NCBI GenBank assembly: GCA_902617045.1 | Contig: CACMVA010000008.1 | Location: 1-36,326, forward strand | Direction: 5' to 3' | DNA from: an uncultured SAR86 cluster bacterium | GTDB lineage: Bacteria > Pseudomonadota > Gammaproteobacteria > Magnimaribacterales > D2472 | DNA length: 36,326 nucleotides | Shown: piece after piece, positions 9,878 through 18,111 of the stretch | Position numbering within the stretch: position 1 is the stretch's first letter | How the letters are laid out: each line of letters opens with the position of its first letter | Translations under genes and position numbers: made by a program | Notes under the pieces: model-generated | The model's database searches: none | The model's input: the letters and a program-made list of their open reading frames with translations, nothing else | Told to the model about the DNA's origin: nothing

Positions 9878-10870
9878 GTGTCTAGATATTTTTTTTCTAA
9901 AGTAATAGCTCTTTTTGCTGGAATTATTCTATTATTCATTGCATATAATCATAATACTAATTCTTTATATGTAATATCAGGAAACGCATATGGAACTACT
10001 TGGTCTGTTTCGTCACCTCAATATATTGCAGATAATCATAAAGAAGCTATTAAAAATATTATTAATGATATTGATTATGTAGCTTCAAACTACAAATTAG
10101 AATCTGAAATTTCAAAAATTAATATGAACTTCAAAGAATTTCAATTTATTTCAGATGAATTATTTGATATTTTAAAAATTGCTAAAAGTGTAGAAGCTAT
10201 TTCGGAAGGATATTACAACATAATGTTGGGCAAAATTTCTAGTAGCCTAGGATTTGCACCAGATTTTGGAAAAAATCCACTCCAAAAAAAATCGTCTACA
10301 TATGAATTAGATGAAACAAATAGATCACTAATTAGGTTCTCTGAGAATTGGTTTGACTTGTCATCGATTGCTAAAGGATATGCGGTACAAAAAATACACG
10401 AATATCTATCATTATCCAACCTTAATAATCATCTTATTGATATAGGAGGGGAAATAATAATAAGTGGAAGTAAAAATGGTAGGCCATGGAATATTGGCAT
10501 ACAAAATCCTTTATCAAATATAGATAGTTCAACTACTACTATAAATAATGAAAATAATGATTTTCTTGCTATTGCAACTTCAGGAGAATATAGAAATTTT
10601 AAATTAGACAAAGATGGAAATAAAATTACTCATACCATCAATCCACTTACTCTTTCATCTATTGATAATGACATTTTGTCGGTAACTGTAATAAATGAAT
10701 ACTCTGCAACCTATTCGGATGCTTATGCAACCGCTTTTAATGCAATGGGAATGAACAAAGCAATTGAAATAGCTAATAAGAATCAAATCGCTACCATGAT
10801 TATTTTTAGAAATGATAATGATGTTGTAGATATTGTTTTTTCAGATAAATGGTATGATTTGTTTATATGA
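9878..10870 (+). CDS. apbE: FMN transferase ApbE for NQR flavinylation
   Basis: ApbE attaches FMN through a phosphoester bond to the Thr of SGAT motifs in NqrB and NqrC, using FAD as donor on the periplasmic side. Motifs seen: GNAYGTTWSV near residue 35, SSIAKGYAVQKI near 161, LIDIGGEIIISG, and HTINPLTL. The start is GTG at 9878, 14 bases after nqrF. The N-terminus has one hydrophobic segment (about residues 6-23) but no cysteine of a lipobox, so this copy looks membrane-anchored or cleaved rather than a lipoprotein. The stop overlaps nqrM. Last-but-one gene of the NQR operon. Confidence 0.92.
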   Translation: MSRYFFSKVIALFAGIILLFIAYNHNTNSLYVISGNAYGTTWSVSSPQYIADNHKEAIKNIINDIDYVASNYKLESEISKINMNFKEFQFISDELFDILKIAKSVEAISEGYYNIMLGKISSSLGFAPDFGKNPLQKKSSTYELDETNRSLIRFSENWFDLSSIAKGYAVQKIHEYLSLSNLNNHLIDIGGEIIISGSKNGRPWNIGIQNPLSNIDSSTTTINNENNDFLAIATSGEYRNFKLDKDGNKITHTINPLTLSSIDNDILSVTVINEYSATYSDAYATAFNAMGMNKAIEIANKNQIATMIIFRNDNDVVDIVFSDKWYDLFI

Positions 10871-11043
10871 ATGAGTTAATACTGTCATTTTTAATAATAA
10901 CTTTTGCATTTACAGGCTTAGCAGTTGGCCTTATTTTTAAAAATCAACCAATTAAAGGTTCTTGTGGAGGAATGGCTAATCTTAAGGATGGTTCCACATG
11001 CGAAATATGTGGAAGATCAGATCCAGAAAATTGTAGAGATTAG
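10867..11043 (+). CDS. nqrM: NQR maturation factor NqrM (58 aa, DUF539)
   Basis: This short gene starts with ATG overlapping the apbE stop (ATGA at 10867). It encodes one membrane helix (about residues 4-24) and a cysteine-rich tail with Cys33 (GSCGGM), Cys45, Cys48 and Cys56. This is the NqrM pattern: a small protein needed for NQR assembly in Vibrio and thought to deliver iron to the NqrD/NqrE centre. Position directly after apbE matches the known operon layout. The small size makes it easy to miss, but the cysteine pattern and overlap make the call strong. Confidence 0.93.
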   Translation: MNELILSFLIITFAFTGLAVGLIFKNQPIKGSCGGMANLKDGSTCEICGRSDPENCRD

Positions 11044-11055
11044 ATCCTAATATTT

Positions 11056-12267
11056 ATGGTTAATGGTCATTGCGACGAAAAATTCTCTGAACTTAAAAAA
11101 ATCTTAGAACAACAACTAAATTCTGATTTTGAATTAGGTGCATCTGTAGCTGTTGAATGGAAAGGCAAAGAGGTTGTTAATCTTTACGGTGGCTATAAAG
11201 ATGAAAATAAAAATTTTAAATGGAATGAAAATACTATTGTTAATGTATTTTCAGTAACGAAAGCTATTTCAGGAATTTGCATTACAAGATTAATTGATGC
11301 GGGCTTACTAGATGTAAACGAATACGTTGGCCATTACTGGCCTGAATATGCTTGTAATGGCAAAGAAAATACTAAAGTTATAGATTTTCTTACTCATAGA
11401 GCAGGTATGTTTGGGTTTGAAAATGATATTCCACAAGCTAGTTGGAATGATTGGGATGTTTATGTAAAAGCTTTAGAAAATCAAAAACCATTCGTAACTC
11501 CAGGCTCATCTCAAGGATACCATGCAGTTACCTTTGCATGGCTAGTAGGCGAATTATTTAAGAGGGTTGAGGGAAGAACTATTGGAAGATATTTTAAAGA
11601 AGAAATAGCAGAACCATTAGATATTGATTTCCATATTGGTTTAAACGAAGATCAAATTAATAGATGCGCATCAATTACATCATTTGATAGATTAGACTCA
11701 ATTAAACCGCCTATCGATTTTATAAAATTTATACCTAATTTTGTTCTTAATGATGAATTAATTAATTTAAAAAAATCTCTTAAATCAAAACATTTTTTAA
11801 AGGCATTTATGCCAGAACCTTTTCAAGAGAATGATGTTAATTCATTTGATTTCAGATCAGCTGAACTCCCTGCTGGTAATGGTCATGGAACAGCAGCTGG
11901 TCTTGCAAAACTATTCGGTATTCTTGCATCTGGTTGTAATAGGAATAACTTTAAAATAATGGATGAAAAAACCTTAGATCAAGCAACAAGAGTATATTCA
12001 AGCGGTCCTGATTCTGTACTATTTGGAGTAAAACTTAAATTTGGATATTGCTTTATGTTAGATGGTAATAAGAAGACTAATATAAATTTTGCACCGATAT
12101 TTTATAAAGGTGCATTTGGACATGCTGGAATAGGGGGGTCAGTTGCCTTTGGAGATAAAAAAAATCAGTTAGGATACAGTTTTGTTTGCAATAAACAGCA
12201 AAAATCATCTAGTCTTTATAAGACATCTAATATGCTTACAAAAGCACTATATGATGCAATTAGTTAA
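11056..12267 (+). CDS. Serine beta-lactamase-fold hydrolase (class C / family VIII esterase type)
   Basis: This cytoplasmic-looking protein of 403 aa has the SxxK nucleophile motif SVTK at Ser66-Lys69, a second motif with Tyr155 (YHA), and the late glycine-rich GHAGIGGS near residue 356. These fit the beta-lactamase/transpeptidase-like fold that includes family VIII carboxylesterases and EstB. No signal peptide is visible, so antibiotic resistance is unlikely; an esterase or lactonase role is more probable. It begins 12 bases after nqrM on the same strand and may be read through from the NQR operon, but has no functional link to it. The end overlaps aceA, on the opposite strand, by four bases. 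Confidence 0.82.
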   Translation: MVNGHCDEKFSELKKILEQQLNSDFELGASVAVEWKGKEVVNLYGGYKDENKNFKWNENTIVNVFSVTKAISGICITRLIDAGLLDVNEYVGHYWPEYACNGKENTKVIDFLTHRAGMFGFENDIPQASWNDWDVYVKALENQKPFVTPGSSQGYHAVTFAWLVGELFKRVEGRTIGRYFKEEIAEPLDIDFHIGLNEDQINRCASITSFDRLDSIKPPIDFIKFIPNFVLNDELINLKKSLKSKHFLKAFMPEPFQENDVNSFDFRSAELPAGNGHGTAAGLAKLFGILASGCNRNNFKIMDEKTLDQATRVYSSGPDSVLFGVKLKFGYCFMLDGNKKTNINFAPIFYKGAFGHAGIGGSVAFGDKKNQLGYSFVCNKQQKSSSLYKTSNMLTKALYDAIS

Positions 12268-13844
12268 AATTGATTCATAGTATTATCTTTACCAGCAGCT
12301 TTTAAAGCAGCTTCGCCAGCAAAGTATTCTTTATGATCATCACCCATATCAGAACCAGACATATTTTGATGTTTCACACATGCAATGCCTTGACGAATTT
12401 CTTTTCTTTGAACATTCGCAACATATCCAAGCATTCCTTCAGATCCAAAATACTCTTTTGCCAAATTGTCAGTAGAAAGTGCTGCAGTATGATACGTAGG
12501 CAATGTTATTAAATGATGAAATATACCAGCCTCTTTAGAAGCATCAGCTTGGAAGGTTCTAATTTTATCATCAGCCAGTTTTGCCAACTCAGTTTCATCA
12601 TATTTCTCATTCATTAGGTCTTCTCTATCATATTGTGAAATATCATCGCCAGATTCACTCATAGCATCAAACACTTGTTGTCTAAAATTTAATGTCCAAT
12701 TAAAGGACGGGCTATTGTTATATACTAATTTAGCATTAGGTATGACTTTTTTAATTTCATTCATCATTGCAGCAATCTGACCAATATGAGGTTTTTCTGT
12801 TTCAATCCAAATTAAATCAGCGCCATTTTGTAGACTTGTAATAGAATCAAGAATACATCTAGCCTCACCAGTTCCTTTTCTAAATTGATATAAATTTGAA
12901 GGTAGTCTTTTTGGACGAACAATTTTTCCATTTTGACTAATCATTACATCACCATGTTTCATATTTTTATCATTTATTTCTTCGACATCTAAGAATGAAT
13001 TATATTGATCACCTAAATCACCTTCTTCATTTGTAATTGCTATTTGTTTTGTTAAACCAGCACCTAAAGAGTCTGTTCTAGCAACAATAATTCCATCATC
13101 GACTCCTAGTTCTAAGAACGCGTATCTAACAGCATTTATTTTTGCTAAAAAGTCTGCATGGGGGACAGTTACCTTACCGTCTTGATGCCCACATTGTTTC
13201 TCATCAGATACTTGGTTTTCTATTTGAATCGCACATGCGCCAGCTTCAATCATCTGCTTAGCCATTAAATATGTTGCTTCTTCATTTCCAAAACCAGCAT
13301 CAATATCGGCTATTATTGGGACTATATGAGTTTCAAAATTATCTATCTTTTCTTGAATAGCAGGCTTATCTTTATCAGATGCACTATCTAATTCTCTAAA
13401 TAAACCTCCTAACTCTCTTGCATCAGCCTGCTTTAAAAATGTATATAGTTCATTTATAAGACTTGCGACAGAGGTTTTTTCATGCATTGATTGATCAGGC
13501 AATGGTCCAAATTGTGATCTAAGTGCAGCAATCATCCAGCCAGATAGGTATAAATATTTTTTACTATTAGTACCAAAGTGTTTTTTTATAGAAATCAATT
13601 TTTGTTGTCCTATAAAACCATGCCAACAACCAAGTGATTGAGTATAAGCAGCAGGGTCCTTATCATATTCATCCATATCTTTATGCATTATTGATGCAGT
13701 ATATTTAGCAATATCAATACCAGTTTTAAATTGGTTTTGGAGTCTCATTCGAGCAACATAATTTGGATTTATTGCATCCCAATTAGATGTATCGATATCA
13801 GATATAGACGATGCTTCTTCTAAAGAACTTTTGTATTTTGACAT
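12264..13844 (-). CDS. aceA: Isocitrate lyase (long form, 526 aa)
   Basis: It splits isocitrate to glyoxylate and succinate, the first step of the glyoxylate shunt, needed for growth on C2 units from fatty acids or aromatics. The catalytic motif KQCGH is present with Cys218; metal-binding DIDAGFGNEEAT and the WIETEKPHIGQI segment are clear. The length matches the roughly 530-residue Pseudomonas-type enzyme rather than the 434-residue E. coli type. The start at 13844 is preceded by a strong ribosome binding site (AGGGGA, about 7 bases before ATG). No malate synthase is in the window. A consensus-like promoter and a palindromic site upstream point to dedicated regulation. Confidence 0.95.
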   Translation of the reverse strand: MSKYKSSLEEASSISDIDTSNWDAINPNYVARMRLQNQFKTGIDIAKYTASIMHKDMDEYDKDPAAYTQSLGCWHGFIGQQKLISIKKHFGTNSKKYLYLSGWMIAALRSQFGPLPDQSMHEKTSVASLINELYTFLKQADARELGGLFRELDSASDKDKPAIQEKIDNFETHIVPIIADIDAGFGNEEATYLMAKQMIEAGACAIQIENQVSDEKQCGHQDGKVTVPHADFLAKINAVRYAFLELGVDDGIIVARTDSLGAGLTKQIAITNEEGDLGDQYNSFLDVEEINDKNMKHGDVMISQNGKIVRPKRLPSNLYQFRKGTGEARCILDSITSLQNGADLIWIETEKPHIGQIAAMMNEIKKVIPNAKLVYNNSPSFNWTLNFRQQVFDAMSESGDDISQYDREDLMNEKYDETELAKLADDKIRTFQADASKEAGIFHHLITLPTYHTAALSTDNLAKEYFGSEGMLGYVANVQRKEIRQGIACVKHQNMSGSDMGDDHKEYFAGEAALKAAGKDNTMNQF

Positions 13845-13868
13845 TTAATTTCCCCTTTTTTGTAGTGA

Positions 13869-13897
13869 AGTAGATAATATTATGTAGATTGTGTCAA
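13869..13897 (-). promoter_or_regulatory. Predicted aceA promoter
   Basis: On the minus strand a perfect -35 TTGACA (13897-13892) is followed by 17 bases and TCTACT (13874-13869), which matches the -10 consensus at 4 of 6 positions. Transcription would start near 13862, giving a leader of about 18 bases that contains the ribosome binding site. Confidence 0.45.
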
Positions 13898-13933
13898 TAT
13901 ATTTTGAAAATGCTGTTATTTAGGGATTATTTG

Positions 13934-13948
13934 AGTAGTTTTACTACA
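13934..13948. promoter_or_regulatory. HexR/RccR-like palindromic operator upstream of aceA
   Basis: Read on the minus strand the site is TGTAGTAAAACTACT, a near-perfect 15-base palindrome. It fits the form TGTARTWWWAYTACA described for RpiR-family regulators of central carbon metabolism: HexR in gammaproteobacteria and RccR in Pseudomonas, the latter known to act at aceA. It lies about 36 bases upstream of the predicted -35, a position more like activation than simple blocking. No HexR or RccR gene is in the window, so the regulator is inferred from the site alone. Confidence 0.45.
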
Positions 13949-13961
13949 AATAACTACTAAT

Positions 13962-15308
13962 TTACACTTTTTTTGCTAGGCCAATATACTTAGCTGGAGT
14001 TAAAGAAAGAAGTTTTTCTTTGGATTTATCTGATATATCTAGTGAATTCACAAAGTTTTTATATGAACTTTTATCTAGCTTTTTGCCTCTTGATAAATTT
14101 TTTAATTGCTCATATGCATCATCAATACCTTCATAACGCATTATTGTTTGGACAGCCTCAGTTAAAACTTCCCAATTATTATCAAGCTCTTTCAAAATAA
14201 ATTCTTTATTTGGTGCAATTTTCTGCAATCCATTTTGTAAAGAAGTTATTCCAATTTTTGTATGTCCAAATGTCATACCAATATTTCTTAAAACAGTGCT
14301 ATCTGATAGATCTCTTTGAAGTCTAGACCTAGGAAGCTTATTAATGAAATAATCATTTAAGGAATTAGATATTCCAAAATTACCTTCTGCGTTTTCAAAA
14401 TCTATCGGATTTACCTTATGAGGCATAGTTGATGAACCTACCTCATTCTTGTTAAGTTTAAGTTTGAAAATTTCATTTGAAATATATATCCACATATCCT
14501 GCGACATATCAATGCAGATATTATTTGTTCTCGTCATTGTTTGTAATAATTCAGCAATCCAATCATGAGGTTCTATCTGAGTTGTTACAGGATTTTGAAC
14601 AACATTGAATGTTTTAATAAATTTATTTGTAAATGTAATCCAATTAATTCGACCCTCAGCAATATCAAAAGCATGATAGTTGCCTACAGCTCCACTAAAT
14701 TTTGCTAGTGGGACCGTTGAATTTAATTTTTTAATCTCTCTGTTAATTCTCATTTGAAATACTTTTATTTCTTTACCTATTGTTGTAGGGGAGGCGGCTT
14801 GACCATGAGTTCGAGAGAGAAGCGGGATATTTGACCATTTTGATGATAGTTTTTTTAAGTTTGTATTAAGATTTTTTAAATCTTTTTCATAAACCTTTAA
14901 ACCATCATTAATCATAATTGCATATGACAAAGAATTAATATCTTCACTGGTTAAACCGAAATGAATTAAATGGATATATTTATTTAAAACTTTATCTTTT
15001 TTGAAGAAATTTTTAATATAGTACTCAACTGCTTTAACATCATGATTTGTTATTTTTTCAATTTTTTTTATTTCTAAAACACTTTTGTCATCAAAAGAAT
15101 CACGAAATTTAATAATCTTATTTTTTGATTGATTTGATAATTTAGAAAAATAATTAGGATATTTTTGACATATATATAACAACCAATTAATTTCAATGAG
15201 AAATCTTGTCTTTAATAAACTATATTCAGAAAAAATACTTCTTATATCTTCAATTTTAGACAGGTATCTATTATCAAGTGGAGAAATATTATTATGATCA
15301 AATTTCAT
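13962..15308 (-). CDS. purB: Adenylosuccinate lyase
   Basis: It acts twice in purine synthesis: it releases fumarate from SAICAR and from adenylosuccinate. The fumarase/aspartase superfamily signature GSSTMPHKVNPIDFENAEGN is near residues 290-309, and SRTHGQAASPTTIGKE lies earlier. The 448 aa length is close to the 456 of E. coli. The start gives MKFDHNNISPLDNRYL, a standard PurB N-terminus. It follows mnmA on the same strand after 26 bases. In E. coli hflD lies between these two genes; here there is no room for it. Confidence 0.95.
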   Translation of the reverse strand: MKFDHNNISPLDNRYLSKIEDIRSIFSEYSLLKTRFLIEINWLLYICQKYPNYFSKLSNQSKNKIIKFRDSFDDKSVLEIKKIEKITNHDVKAVEYYIKNFFKKDKVLNKYIHLIHFGLTSEDINSLSYAIMINDGLKVYEKDLKNLNTNLKKLSSKWSNIPLLSRTHGQAASPTTIGKEIKVFQMRINREIKKLNSTVPLAKFSGAVGNYHAFDIAEGRINWITFTNKFIKTFNVVQNPVTTQIEPHDWIAELLQTMTRTNNICIDMSQDMWIYISNEIFKLKLNKNEVGSSTMPHKVNPIDFENAEGNFGISNSLNDYFINKLPRSRLQRDLSDSTVLRNIGMTFGHTKIGITSLQNGLQKIAPNKEFILKELDNNWEVLTEAVQTIMRYEGIDDAYEQLKNLSRGKKLDKSSYKNFVNSLDISDKSKEKLLSLTPAKYIGLAKKV

Positions 15309-15334
15309 AGACTAATCTTAATTTGCTATGGCTA

Positions 15335-16420
15335 TTATGCGCTTTTAGAAATAATTCCTCCACCCAAACATATATTCTTATCATAAAAAACAGCAGATTG
15401 ACCTGAAGCAACTCCCCTAATTGGCTCAGAAAACTCAACATTAAAAATTTTATCTTTTATGGATATTTTACAATCTATCGGTGTATGTTGATGTCTAACT
15501 TGAACGCTACAATTTTTGGGAAAAGAATGATCGATATTATTAATCCAGGAAACATTCTCACATTCCAAACGTTTACTTAAAAGCAACTCATTATTTATAC
15601 CCTGACACACAAAGACTTCATTTTTATCGATATCTTTGTCAAAAACATACCAAGGCAGATCCTCTCTACCTCTAACACCACCAATATTTAAACCTTGTCT
15701 TTGTCCTTTAGTGAAGAGAGTAGCACCATTATGTGTTCCAACTTCAGTTCCAAACTCATCATAAATTATTCCTTTTTCTAATTTTATGAATCTACCTAAA
15801 AAATCTTTTAGATTTCTTTCACCAACAAAACATATGCCTACAGAATCTTTTTTTGAGGATACTGGTAAATTTATTTTTTTAGCAATTTCTCTTACTTCTG
15901 TTTTAAAAAGATTCTCTAGTGGAAAGATGCATTTTTCAAATTCTTTTTCTTTAACCTCATGGAGAAAATATGTTTGATCCTTTTCCAAATCTTTTGCTCT
16001 TAAGAGTAGCTTCATACCATCAACATCATTTAGTGATGCATAATGCCCCGTAGCAATGTAATCCGCACCAATATTAAATGCATAATCAAGAAATGACTTA
16101 AATTTAATTTCACGATTACATAAAATATCAGGATTGGGTGTTCTACCTTTCTTATGTTCATTTAAAAACTCTTCAAATACTCTATCCCAATATTCATTTG
16201 AAAAGTTAGCTTTGTGTAGTGGTATGTCTAACATATCACAGACCTTTGAAGCATCCTCAAAATCAATTTCTGAGGTACAAACTTCACCAGGCTCACTTTG
16301 CCAGTTTTGCATAAATAATCCGACCACTTTATATCCTTTCTCTTTTAATAAATAAGCCGATACAGATGAATCAACGCCACCTGACATTCCAACTACAATT
16401 GTTTTTTTACTATTATTCAT
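15335..16420 (-). CDS. mnmA: tRNA-specific 2-thiouridylase
   Basis: It thiolates U34 of tRNAs for Lys, Glu and Gln using a relayed persulfide and ATP. The PP-loop GMSGGVDSS is at the N-terminus. The two catalytic cysteines are in NPDILCNREIKF and SVGICFVGERNLKDF, and the C-terminal GVASGQSAVFY is typical. Two in-frame starts exist: ATG at 16438 (367 aa) and ATG at 16420 (361 aa, MNNSKKTIVVGMSGG). I prefer 16420 because a GAG-containing ribosome-binding-like sequence sits just before it, while nothing precedes 16438. The difference is six residues. It is divergent from icd. Confidence 0.93.
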   Translation of the reverse strand: MNNSKKTIVVGMSGGVDSSVSAYLLKEKGYKVVGLFMQNWQSEPGEVCTSEIDFEDASKVCDMLDIPLHKANFSNEYWDRVFEEFLNEHKKGRTPNPDILCNREIKFKSFLDYAFNIGADYIATGHYASLNDVDGMKLLLRAKDLEKDQTYFLHEVKEKEFEKCIFPLENLFKTEVREIAKKINLPVSSKKDSVGICFVGERNLKDFLGRFIKLEKGIIYDEFGTEVGTHNGATLFTKGQRQGLNIGGVRGREDLPWYVFDKDIDKNEVFVCQGINNELLLSKRLECENVSWINNIDHSFPKNCSVQVRHQHTPIDCKISIKDKIFNVEFSEPIRGVASGQSAVFYDKNICLGGGIISKSA

Positions 16421-16433
16421 ATCTCTAAATGAA

Positions 16434-16462
16434 TTCATAAATTAATATTTTAGGAGTATAAT
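16434..16462 (+). promoter_or_regulatory. Predicted icd promoter, overlapping the divergent mnmA promoter
   Basis: On the plus strand -35 TTCATA (16434-16439, 4 of 6), a 17-base spacer and a perfect -10 TATAAT (16457-16462) precede icd. The start site would be near 16469, giving a leader of about 40 bases. The -10 shares bases with the -10 of the opposite mnmA promoter, so polymerase binding to one should exclude the other. Confidence 0.4.
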
Positions 16463-16483
16463 TATCACCGATTTTAACTGCAA
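16455..16483 (-). promoter_or_regulatory. Predicted mnmA-purB promoter
   Basis: On the minus strand -35 TTGCAG (16483-16478, 4 of 6), a 17-base spacer and -10 TATACT (16460-16455, 5 of 6) precede mnmA. The start site near 16449 leaves a leader of only 10-30 bases depending on which ATG is used. Confidence 0.45.
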
Positions 16484-16510
16484 ATAACTAATTAAGAGAG
16501 CTATTATTCT

Positions 16511-17764
16511 ATGCCTTACAAGAAAATAAAAGTCCCAAAAAAAGGCTCTAAAATTACCTTCAAGAATGGGAAGATTAACATCCCTGATAATCCTATCATT
16601 CCTTACATTGAGGGTGACGGAATTGGTGTTGATATAACACCACCAATGATAAATGTTGTAAATGAAGCTGTAAAAATAGCTTATAAAGATAAAAAGAAAA
16701 TTGAATGGATGGAGGTATATTGTGGAGAGAAAGCTACTCAAGTTTATTCAAAAGACACATGGCTTCCTGATGAGACTATAGATGCATTAAAAGAATTTGT
16801 TGTAAGCATCAAAGGTCCTTTAACAACTCCAGTAGGCGGTGGAATAAGATCATTAAACGTTTCGTTGAGACAAATATTAGATTTATATGTGTGTTTAAGA
16901 CCAATTAGATATTTTGATGGTGTTCCTTCACCAGTAAAAAGACCTCAAGACGTAGATATGGTTATATTTAGAGAAAATTCAGAAGATATATATTGTGGTG
17001 TAGAGTTTGAGGGAAATTCAAAAGAAGCAAAGAGTTTGGTTAAAACACTTAAAACAAGATTTGATGTTTCAAAAATTAGATTTGATGAGAACGTGGGCAT
17101 AGGTGTTAAACCAATATCTAAAAGTGGAACCTCAAGACTTGTAAAAAAAGCAATAGACTATGCTATTGATAATAATCGTTCATCAGTAACCCTAGTTCAT
17201 AAAGGTAATATTATGAAATACACCGAAGGTGCATTTAGAGATTGGGGATATGAATTAGCAAAAAATGAATACGGTGGCATTGAAATTGATGATGGGCCAT
17301 GGCAGGAGATTGTTAATCCAAATAATGGTAAAAAAATCGTAATTAAAGATGTAATTTGTGATGCATTTCTTCAGCAAATATTATTAAGACCTACTGAATA
17401 TGATGTCATAGCAACAATGAATCTTAATGGCGACTATATATCTGATGCTTTGGCTGCAATGGTAGGTGGAATTGGTATAGCGCCAGGAGCAAATATATCT
17501 GATGAATATGCAGTTTTTGAAGCTACTCATGGAACCGCACCGAAATATGCTGGACAAAATAAAGTAAATCCAGGAAGTCTTATTCTTTCTGCAGAGATGA
17601 TGTTAAGACATATGGGTTGGATAGAAGCAGCAGATTTAATTATGTCATCAATGGACAGAGCAATTGGTGCAAAAAAGGTAACCTATGATTTTGCAAGAAT
17701 GATGAGTGATGCAGATCTTGTTTCTTCATCAGGATTTGCAGATGAGATGATCAAAAGAATGTAA
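16511..17764 (+). CDS. icd: NADP-dependent isocitrate dehydrogenase
   Basis: This TCA-cycle enzyme makes 2-oxoglutarate, CO2 and NADPH from isocitrate, and so competes with AceA for substrate. It is 417 aa, against 416 in E. coli. [12 protein letters not shown] is near the N-terminus, GGIRSLNV carries Ser114 (the equivalent of the E. coli Ser113 phosphorylation site), and [26 protein letters not shown] and [11 protein letters not shown] are clear. No AceK kinase gene is in this window, so whether Ser114 is phosphorylated is open. A purine-rich AAGAGAG lies about 10 bases before ATG. The stop overlaps clpS by one base. Confidence 0.96.
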   Translation: MPYKKIKVPKKGSKITFKNGKINIPDNPIIPYIEGDGIGVDITPPMINVVNEAVKIAYKDKKKIEWMEVYCGEKATQVYSKDTWLPDETIDALKEFVVSIKGPLTTPVGGGIRSLNVSLRQILDLYVCLRPIRYFDGVPSPVKRPQDVDMVIFRENSEDIYCGVEFEGNSKEAKSLVKTLKTRFDVSKIRFDENVGIGVKPISKSGTSRLVKKAIDYAIDNNRSSVTLVHKGNIMKYTEGAFRDWGYELAKNEYGGIEIDDGPWQEIVNPNNGKKIVIKDVICDAFLQQILLRPTEYDVIATMNLNGDYISDALAAMVGGIGIAPGANISDEYAVFEATHGTAPKYAGQNKVNPGSLILSAEMMLRHMGWIEAADLIMSSMDRAIGAKKVTYDFARMMSDADLVSSSGFADEMIKRM

Positions 17765-18108
17765 TGTTTAAGTTATCTCAGGATAATGACAACGACTCAA
17801 CTTCATCAGATCTTGGGGCGGTTGTTCTTGAAAAAGAACCTGAAGTCAAAGAACCACCATCATACCAAGTAGTCCTAATTAATGATGACTATACTCCTAT
17901 GGAGTTTGTTGTTTTTGTTCTTCAAACTGTATTTGGACATACTCATCAGAAATCTACAGAAATAATGATGACAGTTCATACAAAAGGTAAGGGTGTTTGT
18001 GGTATATTCTCTAAAGAGATCGCTGAAATGATGTCATATGAAGTCAACACTATGGCAAAAGATCATGGACATCCTCTTTTAAGTGAAATAGAACCTTTAA
18101 CAGATTAA
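17764..18108 (+). CDS. clpS: ATP-dependent Clp protease adaptor ClpS
   Basis: This N-recognin adaptor hands N-degron proteins to ClpA. The conserved core is PPSYQVVLINDDYTPMEFVVFVLQTVF with the Asn-Asp-Asp of the binding pocket, then MMTVHTKGKGVCGIFSKEIAE. It is 114 aa, normal, with an acidic disordered N-terminus of about 30 residues. Its ATG shares the last A of the icd stop, and clpA starts three bases after its end, so the three genes likely form one transcript. Confidence 0.95.
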   Translation: MFKLSQDNDNDSTSSDLGAVVLEKEPEVKEPPSYQVVLINDDYTPMEFVVFVLQTVFGHTHQKSTEIMMTVHTKGKGVCGIFSKEIAEMMSYEVNTMAKDHGHPLLSEIEPLTD

Positions 18109-18111
18109 TAA

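Noticed and set aside
11056-12267. Antibiotic-resistance beta-lactamase
   Set aside because: There is no signal peptide, and the second motif YHA and overall layout fit family VIII-type esterases better.
16442-16741. Minus-strand open frame of 99 residues over the start of icd
   Set aside because: It overlaps both the divergent promoters and the icd coding region, and its hydrophobic translation is a complement artefact.
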